NCBI RefSeq assembly: GCF_014640675.1
Contig: NZ_BMHK01000030.1
Location: 1-45,180, forward strand
Reading direction: 5' to 3'
Source: Novosphingobium endophyticum
GTDB lineage: Bacteria > Pseudomonadota > Alphaproteobacteria > Sphingomonadales > Sphingomonadaceae
DNA length: 45,180 nucleotides
The translations under genes were made by a program, and so were the position numbers. Under the pieces are notes generated by a model that was given only the letters and a program-made list of their open reading frames with translations, searched no databases and was not told the origin of the DNA. This document shows, piece by piece, positions 36,143 through 45,058 of the stretch (its first letter is position 1; the number at the start of each line of letters is the position of its first letter).

Positions 36143-37602
36143 ACGAGGAACAGCCCGGCTATCTGGAACGGCTGGTCCGCGAACTCACGCGCCTGCCCGC
36201 CGAAACCGAATGGCTGGAGTTCAAGGAAAACAATGCCGAACCCGAAAGGATCGGCAAGACCATCTCCGCGTTGTCCAACGCTGCCACGCTGGAAGGGCAG
36301 GACAAGGCTTATCTGGTCTGGGGCGTGCGCGATGCCGATCATGCCATCGTCGGCACGAATTTCGTTCCAGGCACCGCCAAGAAGGGCAATGAAAATCTTG
36401 AAGCCTGGCTGGTTCGCTGCCTGAGGCCGCGCCTCAACATCCGCTTTCATTCGCTGGCCATTGATGACCTCTCCGTGGTGCTTCTGGAAATTCCCGCCGC
36501 TGCGAATGAACCGACCAAGTTTGATGGGCGCGAATGGGTCAGGGTCGGCTCGACCAACCAGCCGCTTGGTGACCTTGGCGACAAGGAAGCGGAACTCTGG
36601 CGGCAATTCGATCGTCGGCCATTTGAAACGCTGATCGCCAAATCCGATTGCGACGGCGCGCAGGTGGTCGATCTGCTGGATTACCGGGCCTATTTCGACG
36701 GCGTGAAGGTGCCCTTGCCCGAGGATCGCGCCCGTATCCTCGATCGGCTAGCGGAAGATCGCCTGATTGCGCCTAACGAGGCGGGGCATTTCGACATCAC
36801 AAATCTGGGGGCGATCCTTTATGCCCGGCGGCTGGGGGATTTTCCCACTATCTCCCGCAAAGCCGTCCGTGTGATCGTCTATCGCGGGCGGGATCGAATT
36901 CAGACCGAGCGCGAACAGGAAGGTGGTCGCGGTTATGCCGCCGGCTTCGAGGGTCTGATGGAATGGATAGATGGGCAATTGCCGCGTAATGAACAGATCG
37001 GACAAGCTCTGCGCCAGGAGGTGCCGCTCTATCCCGAACTGGCCGTTCGCGAACTGGTGGCGAATGCCCTGATCCATCAGGACTTCAGCATCGACGGCAC
37101 CGGTCCTACGGTGGAGATATTCGCTGGTCGGATTGAGATTACCAATCCTGGCGCTCCCCTGATCGATCTGGATCGGCTGCTCGATCATGCGCCCCGTTCG
37201 CGCAACGAAGGGCTCGCCCGCTTCATGCGCCGTATCGGCATTTGCGAGGAACGGGGCAGCGGCATCGACAAGGTGGTTTTTGAAACAGAAGTCCACCAGC
37301 TACCGGCGCCGGTCTGGGAACAGCAGGATCATGCTTTCCGGGTTACGCTCTTTGCACCCAAAGCGCTGCGCGACATGGATCGGCAGGAGAAGATACACGC
37401 CTGTTATCTCCATGCCTGCCTGCGTCATGTAATGCGCGAACTGGTCACCAATTCCTCGCTGCGAGAGCGTTTCGGCGTGGCTCCCGGCAATGCCGCCACG
37501 GTTTCACGGATCATAAAGGATACGCTCGGCGCTGGGCTGATCAAACCCTACGAAGAGGGGCAGGCCAACAAGAATGCCCGCTACCTGCCGTGGTGGGCGT
37601 GA
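36139..37602 (+). CDS. AlbA_2/Schlafen-type putative ATPase in the hsd operon
   Basis: 487 residues. The N-terminal AlbA_2 (Schlafen-like, divergent AAA_4) domain covers about residues 15-135, with EWLEFKENNAEPERIGKTIS and ALSNAATLEGQDKAYLVWGV. A later HATPase_c_4 region near 300-345 reads VRELVANALIHQDFSIDGTG and IEITNPGAP, as in RecG-related ATP-binding proteins. A C-terminal winged helix may end the protein. The start overlaps the hsdS stop by four bases, so it is co-translated with the restriction genes. Similar genes linked to type I systems are known (RloA-type), but their role is not settled; DNA/RNA binding or control of restriction are the main options. Confidence 0.88.
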   Translation: MNEEQPGYLERLVRELTRLPAETEWLEFKENNAEPERIGKTISALSNAATLEGQDKAYLVWGVRDADHAIVGTNFVPGTAKKGNENLEAWLVRCLRPRLNIRFHSLAIDDLSVVLLEIPAAANEPTKFDGREWVRVGSTNQPLGDLGDKEAELWRQFDRRPFETLIAKSDCDGAQVVDLLDYRAYFDGVKVPLPEDRARILDRLAEDRLIAPNEAGHFDITNLGAILYARRLGDFPTISRKAVRVIVYRGRDRIQTEREQEGGRGYAAGFEGLMEWIDGQLPRNEQIGQALRQEVPLYPELAVRELVANALIHQDFSIDGTGPTVEIFAGRIEITNPGAPLIDLDRLLDHAPRSRNEGLARFMRRIGICEERGSGIDKVVFETEVHQLPAPVWEQQDHAFRVTLFAPKALRDMDRQEKIHACYLHACLRHVMRELVTNSSLRERFGVAPGNAATVSRIIKDTLGAGLIKPYEEGQANKNARYLPWWA

Positions 37603-37628
37603 GTTTCTTTGATGGGTATTTGATTGCA

Positions 37629-37658
37629 CCCCCACCCCCCGGGGGGAGGGGGTGGGGG
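37629..37658 (+). repeat. GC-only hairpin before hsdR
   Basis: An eleven-base stem, CCCCCACCCCC pairing with GGGGGTGGGGG, around an eight-base loop. It sits between the ATPase stop and the hsdR ribosome site. The long C and G runs are prone to slippage, and the G-rich strand could fold into other structures. It may limit read-through into hsdR. Confidence 0.7.
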
Positions 37659-37741
37659 GAATCGCGGTTTTCCGGGGCTTTTGGGGACGCCATTTATTTG
37701 ACGGCCAATTGCAGCGGGTCTGCTCCCAGGAAAGGATGGGC

Positions 37742-40700
37742 ATGAACGCGCTGCACCGGGAAATCAGCTTCGAGGACGAAATCTGCGCGGACCTCGACGC
37801 GGCGGGTTGGCTTTATGATCAGGGTTCGGCCGTTTGCTACGACAGGATGCGGGCGCTGTTTCCTGAAGATGTGCAGACTTGGCTGGAAACGACCCAGCCG
37901 CAGGCATGGGAGGCGCTGACCAAAGCACACGGCCATGCGGCCATCGATGTGCTGTGCGATCGGCTGCGCAAGTCGCTCAACGATCGTGGCACGCTCGATG
38001 TCCTGCGTTATGGCGTGGAACTGATCGGGGTAAAGGGGCTGGTCAGCCTGGCGCAATTCGCGCCGGCCTCCGGCATGAACCCGGACATCGTGGCGCGCTA
38101 TCAGGCTAATCGCCTGCGCGTGGTGCGGCAACTGCGCTATTCCAAGGCCAATGAGAACTGCATCGACATCGGCCTGTTCCTCAACGGAATTCCTGTCGCC
38201 ACCGCCGAGTTGAAAACCGATTTCACACAGTCAGTCGGCGATGCGATCGACCAATACAAGTTTGACCGTTCCCCTCGGGGCGAGCCGCTACTGGCCTTTG
38301 CGAGCGGTGCGCTCGTCCACTTCGCGGTCAGCAACCGCGACGTGATGATGACCACCAAGCTGGACGGGGGTGCCACACGCTTCCTGCCCTTCAATCGCGG
38401 TAACCATGGCGGTGCGGGTAACCCGGTGGGCGGGCCCAGCCATCCAACCTCGTATCTGTGGCAGGAGGTCTGGCAGCGCGATAGCTGGCTGGAAATCATT
38501 GGCCGCTACATGATCGCTCGGCGCGACAAGAAGAAGCAGATCAGCGGGATCATCTTCCCCCGCTACCATCAACTCGACGCTACTCGCCAACTGCGGGCTC
38601 AGGTCAAGTCGGAAGGGGCTGGCGGCCGCTTCCTGATTCAGCACAGCGCCGGATCGGGCAAGACCAACTCCATCGCCTGGTCAGCCCATTTCCTCGCTGA
38701 TCTGAACGATGACCAGGACACCAAAATCTTCTCCAGCGTCATCGTGGTGTCCGACCGCAACGTGATCGATGCCCAGTTGCAGGAGGCCCTGTTCGAGTTC
38801 GAGCGCATCAAGGGCGTTGTCGCCACCATCACCAGCGATAGCGGCAGCAAGAGCGCGGCGTTGGCCGAGGCGTTGGACGCGGGCAAGAAGATCATCGTCT
38901 GCACCATGCAGACATTCCCCTTCGCGCTGGAAGCAGTGCGAGAACGCGCGGCCACGCTGGGCAAGCGCTTTGCCGTGATCGCCGACGAGGCCCACAGCAG
39001 CCAGGCCGGCGAAACCGCCGCCAAGCTCAAGGCCGTTCTAACGCCGGAGGAAATCGAGGATATTACCGACGGCGGAGAAATCAGCACCGAGGATTTGCTG
39101 GCCGCGCAGATGGCCGCCCGCGCTTCTGCCGACGGCGTTACCTATGTTGCCTTCACCGCGACGCCGAAAACGAAAACCATCGAGTTGTTTGGCCGCCGAC
39201 CTGACCCCGCGCTTCCCGTTAACGAGACGAACAAACCTGCTCCGTTCCACGTTTATTCGATGCGTCAGGCGATCGAGGAGGGCTTCATCCTCGATGTGCT
39301 CAAAAACTACACCCCCTACCGGCTGGCCTTCAAGCTGGCCAATGGCGGCGAGGAGTGGGATGAGCAGGAAGTCGAGAAAAGCGCGGCCATGAAAGGCATC
39401 ATGCGCTGGGTTCGCCTACATCCCTACAACATCGCGCAGAAGGTGCAGATCGTCGTCGAGCATTTCCGCGAGAACGTCGCATCACTATTGGAAGGCAAGG
39501 CCAAGGCGATGATCGTACTGGGCAGCCGGCTTGAGGCTGTGCGATGGCAGATGGCCATCGAGAAATATATCAAGTCGCAGGGATACAAGATGGCCACGCT
39601 GGTGGCTTTCTCCGGGGAAATCAACGAACCCGGTGGCGCTGGGGAGGCGCTGTCAAAAACCAGTGCCAAGCTCAATCCCAGCTTGAGGGGCCGTGACATC
39701 CGCGATGCCTTCACTGACGAAGATTGCAAGATTCTGCTCGTCGCCAACAAGTTCCAGACCGGCTTCGACCAGCCACTCCTTTGCGGGATGTATGTTGATC
39801 GGCGACTGGCCGGTATTCAGGCAGTGCAGACGCTATCGCGCCTCAACCGCGCCCATCCGGGCAAGGATACAACCTATATCCTCGATTTCGTGAACAGTTC
39901 GGAAGAGGTGCTCCAAGCCTTCCGGCAATACTACGAAACGGCCGAGATCGAGGCCGCAACAGATCCCAATCTGATCTTCGATCTGCGTGCCAAGCTGGAT
40001 GCCTCTGGCCATTATGATCAATATGAGATCGACCGGCTGGTGAAGGTGGAACTCGATCCTTCCGCGACGCAAGGCCAGTTGATCGCCGCACTTGAGCCAG
40101 TGGCTCAACGCCTCCTCCATTTGTTCAAGGATGCCCAAGAGCGATACAAGGTGGCGCAGGACAAGGCGGAAAAGGACGAGGCCCGCGACGAAATGAACGC
40201 CCTGATCCTGTTCCGCAACGATCTGGGCGGGTTCGTTCGTATCTACACCTTCCTGTCGCAGATTTTCGATTACGCCAGCACCGAGATTGAAAAACGCTTT
40301 CTGTTCTACAAGCGCCTTATTCCGCTGCTGCAATTCGGTCGTGAGCGTGAAGGCGTGGATTTGTCCAGCGTAAAGCTGACACATCACAACCTCAAGGATC
40401 AGGGCAAGCGGAACCTTTCGATCACCGGTGAGCGTGTCCCGTTGCCGCCGATCACCGGCGTCGGCTCGGGGAGCGTTCAGGACAAGGAGAAGGCCCTGCT
40501 GGCGGAAATCATCGCCAAGGTAAACGATCTCTTCGAGGGCGAACTCACCGACGACGATCAATTGATCTACGTGAACAACGTGATCAAGGGGAAGCTGCTG
40601 GAGTCCGAAGCCTTGCGGGTTCAGGCACAGAACAACACAAAGGCTCAGTTTTCCGCCTCGCCCACATTGTCGAACGAAATCCTCAACGCTGTGATGGATG

Positions 40701-40819
40701 CCCTCGTCGCGCATGAGACAATGAGCAGCCAGGCTCTGCACAGCCAGAAGGTTCGCGATGGGTTGAAGGAAATCCTCCTCGGGCCAGGCGAACTCTATGA
40801 GACCCTGCGCAGAGCATGA
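37742..40819 (+). CDS. hsdR: Type I restriction endonuclease subunit R
   Basis: 1025 residues from the ATG at 37742, six bases after AGGAAAGG; a closer ATG at 37736 overlaps that site. The nuclease domain near residues 130-160 holds the PD-ExK pieces D in NCIDIGLFLNGIPVAT and ELK just after. The motor domains carry Walker A HSAGSGKTNS near 302, DEAH near 414, AFTATPK near 472 and SRLNRAHPG near 700. The C-terminal helical region should contact the methylase. It translocates and cuts unmethylated DNA. It is the last gene of the hsd operon and its stop abuts the convergent AlpA gene. Confidence 0.95.
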   Translation: MNALHREISFEDEICADLDAAGWLYDQGSAVCYDRMRALFPEDVQTWLETTQPQAWEALTKAHGHAAIDVLCDRLRKSLNDRGTLDVLRYGVELIGVKGLVSLAQFAPASGMNPDIVARYQANRLRVVRQLRYSKANENCIDIGLFLNGIPVATAELKTDFTQSVGDAIDQYKFDRSPRGEPLLAFASGALVHFAVSNRDVMMTTKLDGGATRFLPFNRGNHGGAGNPVGGPSHPTSYLWQEVWQRDSWLEIIGRYMIARRDKKKQISGIIFPRYHQLDATRQLRAQVKSEGAGGRFLIQHSAGSGKTNSIAWSAHFLADLNDDQDTKIFSSVIVVSDRNVIDAQLQEALFEFERIKGVVATITSDSGSKSAALAEALDAGKKIIVCTMQTFPFALEAVRERAATLGKRFAVIADEAHSSQAGETAAKLKAVLTPEEIEDITDGGEISTEDLLAAQMAARASADGVTYVAFTATPKTKTIELFGRRPDPALPVNETNKPAPFHVYSMRQAIEEGFILDVLKNYTPYRLAFKLANGGEEWDEQEVEKSAAMKGIMRWVRLHPYNIAQKVQIVVEHFRENVASLLEGKAKAMIVLGSRLEAVRWQMAIEKYIKSQGYKMATLVAFSGEINEPGGAGEALSKTSAKLNPSLRGRDIRDAFTDEDCKILLVANKFQTGFDQPLLCGMYVDRRLAGIQAVQTLSRLNRAHPGKDTTYILDFVNSSEEVLQAFRQYYETAEIEAATDPNLIFDLRAKLDASGHYDQYEIDRLVKVELDPSATQGQLIAALEPVAQRLLHLFKDAQERYKVAQDKAEKDEARDEMNALILFRNDLGGFVRIYTFLSQIFDYASTEIEKRFLFYKRLIPLLQFGREREGVDLSSVKLTHHNLKDQGKRNLSITGERVPLPPITGVGSGSVQDKEKALLAEIIAKVNDLFEGELTDDDQLIYVNNVIKGKLLESEALRVQAQNNTKAQFSASPTLSNEILNAVMDALVAHETMSSQALHSQKVRDGLKEILLGPGELYETLRRA

Positions 40820-41041
40820 TCACGGCCACGATCGGACATCGTCAACCTGATAGAACATAGGATTGCGCATCCATTCGTTGACCGCTGACTCCCGCCATCC
40901 GGCGCAGCGGGCGGCGATGCGCACCTGTCTGGGAAAGGTGCCATCCTGGATTTTCCGGTAGAGGGTGGCGCGGCTGAGCCCGGTGCGATCGAGTACGGTG
41001 TTGAGGCGTAGGATGCGGTCGGGAGGCTGGTCAGTCATCAT
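40820..41041 (-). CDS. AlpA-family phage-type regulator
   Basis: 73 residues from the ATG at 41041; the longer frame up to 41419 is not supported. The HTH_17 domain reads RILRLNTVLDRTGLSRATLY, then RKIQDGTFPRQVRI and WRESAVNEWM, which is the AlpA/excisionase pattern. Such proteins control integrase genes or help excision. It converges on hsdR with no gap. Confidence 0.9.
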   Translation of the reverse strand: MMTDQPPDRILRLNTVLDRTGLSRATLYRKIQDGTFPRQVRIAARCAGWRESAVNEWMRNPMFYQVDDVRSWP

Positions 41042-41616
41042 GCGAATGTCCTGAGTTATGATCGGTCGTCTTGTTGCAATAAGCCAAGAATTGAGACCAA
41101 ATTTCTCAGGGTCAAGGCTCCCAAATGAGCCCTTCTGAGCCGCACTTACGCCAGGATATCCGTGGAGAACCCACGCGACCCCTTCTTTGCGAAAAATAAA
41201 TTTCCACGAGAGTTCAAGAAGGCGTCTCAGGCCGTCTCGGCCTGACCGCGCTCTACTTGCGCTGCGCTCCAGCCGAGCCGCCTTCGGCGTCTCGTCGGCA
41301 TGGCCGTGACGATCGCGTGACGCGTTCCGGTCCGCCTTGAGCGGTCCGGTCGGGATGCGCTGCATCCCTTTGGCGGTCGCCGCGCTGGTGGCGCGGCGGC
41401 GTGGTGCCTTCGGCGTCAAGGTGGCGGGGGGGCGTCACGGACCCGTAGCCCCGCCTCGACGGGGCGCAACCCGTCCGCTTTGCTCCCGGGTGCTCCTCTT
41501 CGTTCCGCCCCTTCGGGTGCGCCCCGCCTTTAGCCGGCGGGGCTGTTGGTCCGCTCCTGCCGCCCCCCGCCACCCTGGCGCCGGTCAATGGCGGTTGAAG
41601 GAAGGAGTGAAGGACC
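41042..41616. other. GC-rich gene-free region upstream of the ArdC-type gene
   Basis: About 575 bases. The left 170 bases are A/T-richer; the rest is very rich in G and C with many short inverted repeats (for example CAGGCCGTCTCGGCCTG near 41227 and GCGCTGCGCT near 41269). Open frames on both strands lack starts and family matches. Regions like this often precede ArdC-type genes on mobile elements. A GAAGGAGTGAAGGACC ribosome site ends it. Confidence 0.5.
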
Positions 41617-42021
41617 ATGAGCACGTCAGACCGTCAGAGCCTCTATGGCGAGGTTACCGCCAAGATCATCGCAGAGCTGGAGGAAGGAAGGCTTCCATGG
41701 GTGCAGCCGTGGGATGCCACGCGGTGTCCCTGCACGATGCCGCACAATGGGGTATCGGGCCGGGTCTATTCCGGCATCAATATTCTGATCCTTTGGGCCT
41801 CCGGGATCGAACAGGGTTACGCATCGCAGCGCTGGCTTACCTACAGGCAGGCCGAAAAGGCAGGCGGTCATGTCCGGCGCGGGGAGAAGGGAACGGTCAT
41901 CTGCTATGCCGACCGTTTCACACCTCGGGACGAGGCAGAGAAGGCGCGGGGCGAGGATCGCGAGGCACGGACGATTGCGTTCCTGAAGCGCTTTACCGTG
42001 TTCAACGGCCAGATGTTGTGA
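41617..42021 (+). pseudogene. ArdC-type antirestriction protein, truncated
   Basis: 134 residues matching the N-terminal ssDNA-binding domain (DUF1738) of ArdC-like proteins: SLYGEVTAKIIAELEEGRLPW, then GINILILWASG, QRWLTYRQAEKAGGHVRRGE and AFLKRFTVFN. Intact members are about 300 residues, with a C-terminal metallopeptidase-like domain. Here the match stops at TVFN and a short GQML tail ends the frame. The break coincides with the start of the recombinase remnant, so insertion of that element seems to have cut the gene. It might still make a ssDNA-binding fragment. Confidence 0.8.
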
Positions 42022-42105
42022 AAGTCCGGCGTACGACGCGCTACGATTGAGTGCCGCAGCCTGGAGGCAGACTCTTTCGGCTCCTTCAACCGAGGAGACG
42101 AACGA

Positions 42106-42310
42106 TGACAAATACAGCCCCTCAATCTCCCGCCCCGGTCTCTGCGTGAGCGGATGATCGAGGACATGAACCTGCACCGCCTCTCCCGTGCGACGCAGCG
42201 CAACTACCTGCGCGACGTGTCGCGGTTCGCGACGTGGCTGGGCCGGCCGCCGGACACCGCGACCGACGAGGATCTGCGCCGCTACCAGATCGAGCAGACC
42301 GAGACCGGCA
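42106..42310 (+). pseudogene. Tyrosine recombinase N-terminal remnant, frameshifted
   Basis: ATG 42106 follows GAGGAGACGA and reads MTNTAPQSPAPVS before a frame break. The following frame gives LRERMIEDMNLHRLSRATQR, then NYLRDVSRFATWLG and PPDTATDEDLRRYQIEQTETG, the SAM-like core-binding start of phage-type integrases that travel with IS91-like elements. The normal sequence after QTETG is absent, so the catalytic domain is lost. A protein-like but unassigned frame continues to about 42440. Confidence 0.7.
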
Positions 42311-42452
42311 TTGGCGCACTATGCTGGCTGCTGCGCGGCGATCGGGGACATGGAAAACCGCTTCTGCCGCTGAACTTGTCCAATATCGAGAATCGGAAGA
42401 ATTCACCGCCGCCGTGATCGGCTTCCTCGCCGACCAAACACCTAATTCACTG

Positions 42453-43850
42453 CTAGGTGGAAGGTATCATTGGCCAGCGATACGGAACGGTTAAGTTGCT
42501 CCGCCGAAGCAGGTCGAGCGAGCCCTCGCTGACAGCACGTTGCAGCAAATCGACATCCACCGTCACGCATTTGCCAGCTTGTACGACCGCTTTGCCGGCA
42601 ACGAATACGTCGCGTACGCTACGCCCATCGGTGCCCCAGATCAGCTGGGTCACCGGATCGCCCTTCGGTGACCAGTTCATCGCGGAATTGTCATGAATGA
42701 CAATATCGGCAGCCTTACCCACCTCAATCGATCCGATCTCGTGCGCCATGCCAACAGCTTCAGCGCCGCGGATCGTCGCCATTTCCAGAACCTCATGCGC
42801 ACCGAACCAAGAAGGATCTATTCGGGTGTCCTTTGCAAGCCCGGCTGCGAGCGTGGCCTGGCGCAGAATGTCCGTTTGATCTCCAGCATTGGCGGAATCA
42901 CAACCGAGGCTGATGCGACCGCCACGCAAGAAGATTTCTGCATGTCGCCCCGCTCGGCTGACTCCCTGTCCGAGCCGGAAATAAGCCCAGGGGCAATAGG
43001 CAATCGCTGTCCCCGTATCGAGAACCAGATCGACTTCCGAGTCGTCGAGCCAGACGCCATGAGCGATCAGCAAGTGGCGACCAAGCACACCGATATCCTT
43101 TAGATGCTGGATAGGCCTGCGACCGTGGCGTTCCAGATAAAGTTCAGGATCGGCATTGGTCGGGGACATGTGCATCGTCATGCCTACTTTGCGCGATCGT
43201 GCCAGCGCCGCCGCACCCGCCATGAGATCGTCGTCAGCCGTTCCGTGTCCAATCAGCGTCACCCAGCCGGTGACCATTCCGCCGGGTGGGAATGCGTCCA
43301 ACACCGCGCACTGGTGTGCGAGTACCTCGTCTGCGCTCCCTGAGAATGGTCGTCCCTTGATGCTCGATCCCCAAAGGCCCGTCGTCGCTCGGATTCCGAC
43401 CTTCGCCACCCCTCGCGCAAGACGCTCAGGATTCGATACCGAGCCGGCCTCGACTACCATTGTCACGCCATTAAGCGCGCTCGAGACCGCCGTCAGCGTG
43501 GCGCCTAGTTCCTCATCGTCCCCGGTATGCATGCGGCCCATCGGGATAGCCCAATCCCGGATCGCCTGCGCTGACGTCCAAGCGTCTGGGACGCAACTAC
43601 CGACGAGAGTGTCGATGGTAAGATGCTGATGGCCGTTAATGAAACCGGGCGTGACGACGCCCCCAGCAGCATCGACGACCACAGCCGGGCGGTAAGCCCC
43701 GCGCAATCGGGACGTTGAACCTACAGCTACGATCCGATCGCCAGATACGGCAATTGCGCCGCCGACAAGCACTTCGCGTTCAGGATTCATCGTCACGATG
43801 TCGCCGTTGACGATCAAAAGGTCAGCGGGCGATGGTACGGCTTCGGTCAT
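42453..43850 (-). CDS. Amidohydrolase-superfamily hydrolase (AtzA/TrzN-like)
   Basis: 465 residues from the ATG at 43850, about ten bases after GAGGA; a TTG at 43889 would add 13. Metal ligands expected for the family are visible: HxH in INGHQHL (H74, H76), a histidine in MTMHMSP, one in LIAHGVWLDD and the aspartate in LGCDSANAGD. These are the chlorohydrolase/deaminase-type subset with one metal ion. The gene is the third of a minus-strand operon after VOC and SnoaL genes. It probably removes an amino or chloro group or opens an amide of a ring compound; the substrate is unknown. Confidence 0.9.
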   Translation of the reverse strand: MTEAVPSPADLLIVNGDIVTMNPEREVLVGGAIAVSGDRIVAVGSTSRLRGAYRPAVVVDAAGGVVTPGFINGHQHLTIDTLVGSCVPDAWTSAQAIRDWAIPMGRMHTGDDEELGATLTAVSSALNGVTMVVEAGSVSNPERLARGVAKVGIRATTGLWGSSIKGRPFSGSADEVLAHQCAVLDAFPPGGMVTGWVTLIGHGTADDDLMAGAAALARSRKVGMTMHMSPTNADPELYLERHGRRPIQHLKDIGVLGRHLLIAHGVWLDDSEVDLVLDTGTAIAYCPWAYFRLGQGVSRAGRHAEIFLRGGRISLGCDSANAGDQTDILRQATLAAGLAKDTRIDPSWFGAHEVLEMATIRGAEAVGMAHEIGSIEVGKAADIVIHDNSAMNWSPKGDPVTQLIWGTDGRSVRDVFVAGKAVVQAGKCVTVDVDLLQRAVSEGSLDLLRRSNLTVPYRWPMIPST

Positions 43851-43885
43851 TAACACCAATTCCTCGACTCGCCGTGGTACGGCGA

Positions 43886-44299
43886 TCAACCTTCCATCTG
43901 CCGGCGCGATACGGCGCTGTCACGATAATCGGTTCGGCGCGCGATTAATCCGTCCTGCACCTTAAAGTGAAACATGCCACGAGTTTCGATACGCCTAAAA
44001 GGCTGTTTTCCCTTCCAGTTGTAACGCATTCGATACGCCACGGCCGCCTGATCGCCCTCGACAATCATGTCGACGATCTCATAGTGGAGCTCCGAAAACT
44101 CGGCCAGGAAGCCCTGCAGCCGCTGGCGGTAAGCATTGCGACCTGCAAGACTGAGGCCATCTTCGGCGATATGCTCGTTAACAAAGTCAGGGGCCACGCG
44201 GGAAGCAATGGCATCCGCATCTCCCGCATTCAAGGTCGATATATAGGCAATGACGGCGGTGCGAGTGTCATTGTCGCGTGTCAACTTCTCGTCGGTCAT
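43886..44299 (-). CDS. SnoaL-like NTF2-fold protein
   Basis: 137 residues from the ATG at 44299, which overlaps the VOC gene stop as ATGA; an upstream ATG at 44311 is possible. The fold is shown by TAVIAYISTLNAGDADAIAS, VAPDFVNEHI, the central FLAEFSELHYEIVDMIVEGD and AAVAYRMRYNWKGKQPF, then GMFHFKVQDGLIARRTDYRD. This is the ester-cyclase/SnoaL type. It probably acts in the same pathway as the hydrolase downstream. Confidence 0.88.
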   Translation of the reverse strand: MTDEKLTRDNDTRTAVIAYISTLNAGDADAIASRVAPDFVNEHIAEDGLSLAGRNAYRQRLQGFLAEFSELHYEIVDMIVEGDQAAVAYRMRYNWKGKQPFRRIETRGMFHFKVQDGLIARRTDYRDSAVSRRQMEG

Positions 44300-44778
44300 G
44301 GACTGCCCCATAACTCTCGAATAGTGCTGTAGACCTTCTGATCATAGGAGAACTCGACGACGTTCCCATCGGGATCGAAGATCGAGCACGCGTAACCAAC
44401 CGTTTCGTCGCGCTGGGAGGCAGGGGAGCGCAAAATGCCCCGTTCAGCGCCCAGTTCCGAGATCGCGTCGACCTCTTCTCTGCTCGGCAGCTCGATACCA
44501 ATATGCGCGAAAGGTGCCAGCGTAGGGAGCGGCTTTCCGGGCTCGAAGTTGAAGCGCTGGCTCAGTTCAGGCCCGAACTGGGCAAGAACGAGAACAAACG
44601 GTGTCTCGACCTGCTTGTCGTTCGATAGCCATCCGATCTTGTTTCCTTCGCTTTCCCGCCTTTGGACGACGACCAACGGTGCCACGTCAGTGTAGAATGA
44701 GAGTGATCTTTCGAGGTCAGATACTTGGAACGCAAGGTGCGTCCACATCGGCCTCTCGGGGGAACCAGATCGCATCAT
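44296..44778 (-). CDS. VOC-family (glyoxalase/dioxygenase-like) protein
   Basis: 160 residues with AAGGAG five bases before the ATG at 44778. A single vicinal-oxygen-chelate domain pair is present: WTHLAFQVSDLERSLSFYTD, then AHIGIELPSREEVDAI and YACSIFDPDGNVVEFSYD. The histidines in THLAF and AHIGI and the glutamate in VVEF are the usual metal ligands. It may be a dioxygenase, isomerase or resistance protein. It is the first gene of the operon with the SnoaL and amidohydrolase genes. Confidence 0.88.
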   Translation of the reverse strand: MMRSGSPERPMWTHLAFQVSDLERSLSFYTDVAPLVVVQRRESEGNKIGWLSNDKQVETPFVLVLAQFGPELSQRFNFEPGKPLPTLAPFAHIGIELPSREEVDAISELGAERGILRSPASQRDETVGYACSIFDPDGNVVEFSYDQKVYSTIRELWGSP

Positions 44779-45058
44779 TGAAGCTCCTTCGTGCTATCGG
44801 CTGCGGCCAGCGTATGTGGCCAGATGTAAGGCGGTCAATCCGATCGATCCTGGGAACAAGTTTTCTGGCGTCGCAGTCCAAACGGCCGTATCGTTTCCGA
44901 TGGACCCTGTTGCCGGAGACAATGTCTCGGGGCTTTGCGCAGGATCCACTGGAACGCACCCTCAGATGGACCTGACCAGGCGCTGCTCTGCGGCCACGAG
45001 GATGGTCTGCACCCGCGTGCGCACCCGCACATCATGTGTCGTGGGCAACTGCTTCTTC

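Larger units (their letters stand above)
30758..42310. mobile_element. Probable genomic island at tRNA-Gly
   Basis: The tRNA 3' end is followed by a full-length P4-type integrase, a type I restriction cluster, an AlpA regulator, an ArdC-type gene piece and a second broken recombinase, all typical island cargo. The right end is uncertain: I could not find by eye a second copy of the tRNA 3' end (TTCGATTCCCTTCACCCGC), so the island may extend past the window or have lost its right attachment site. Confidence 0.6.
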
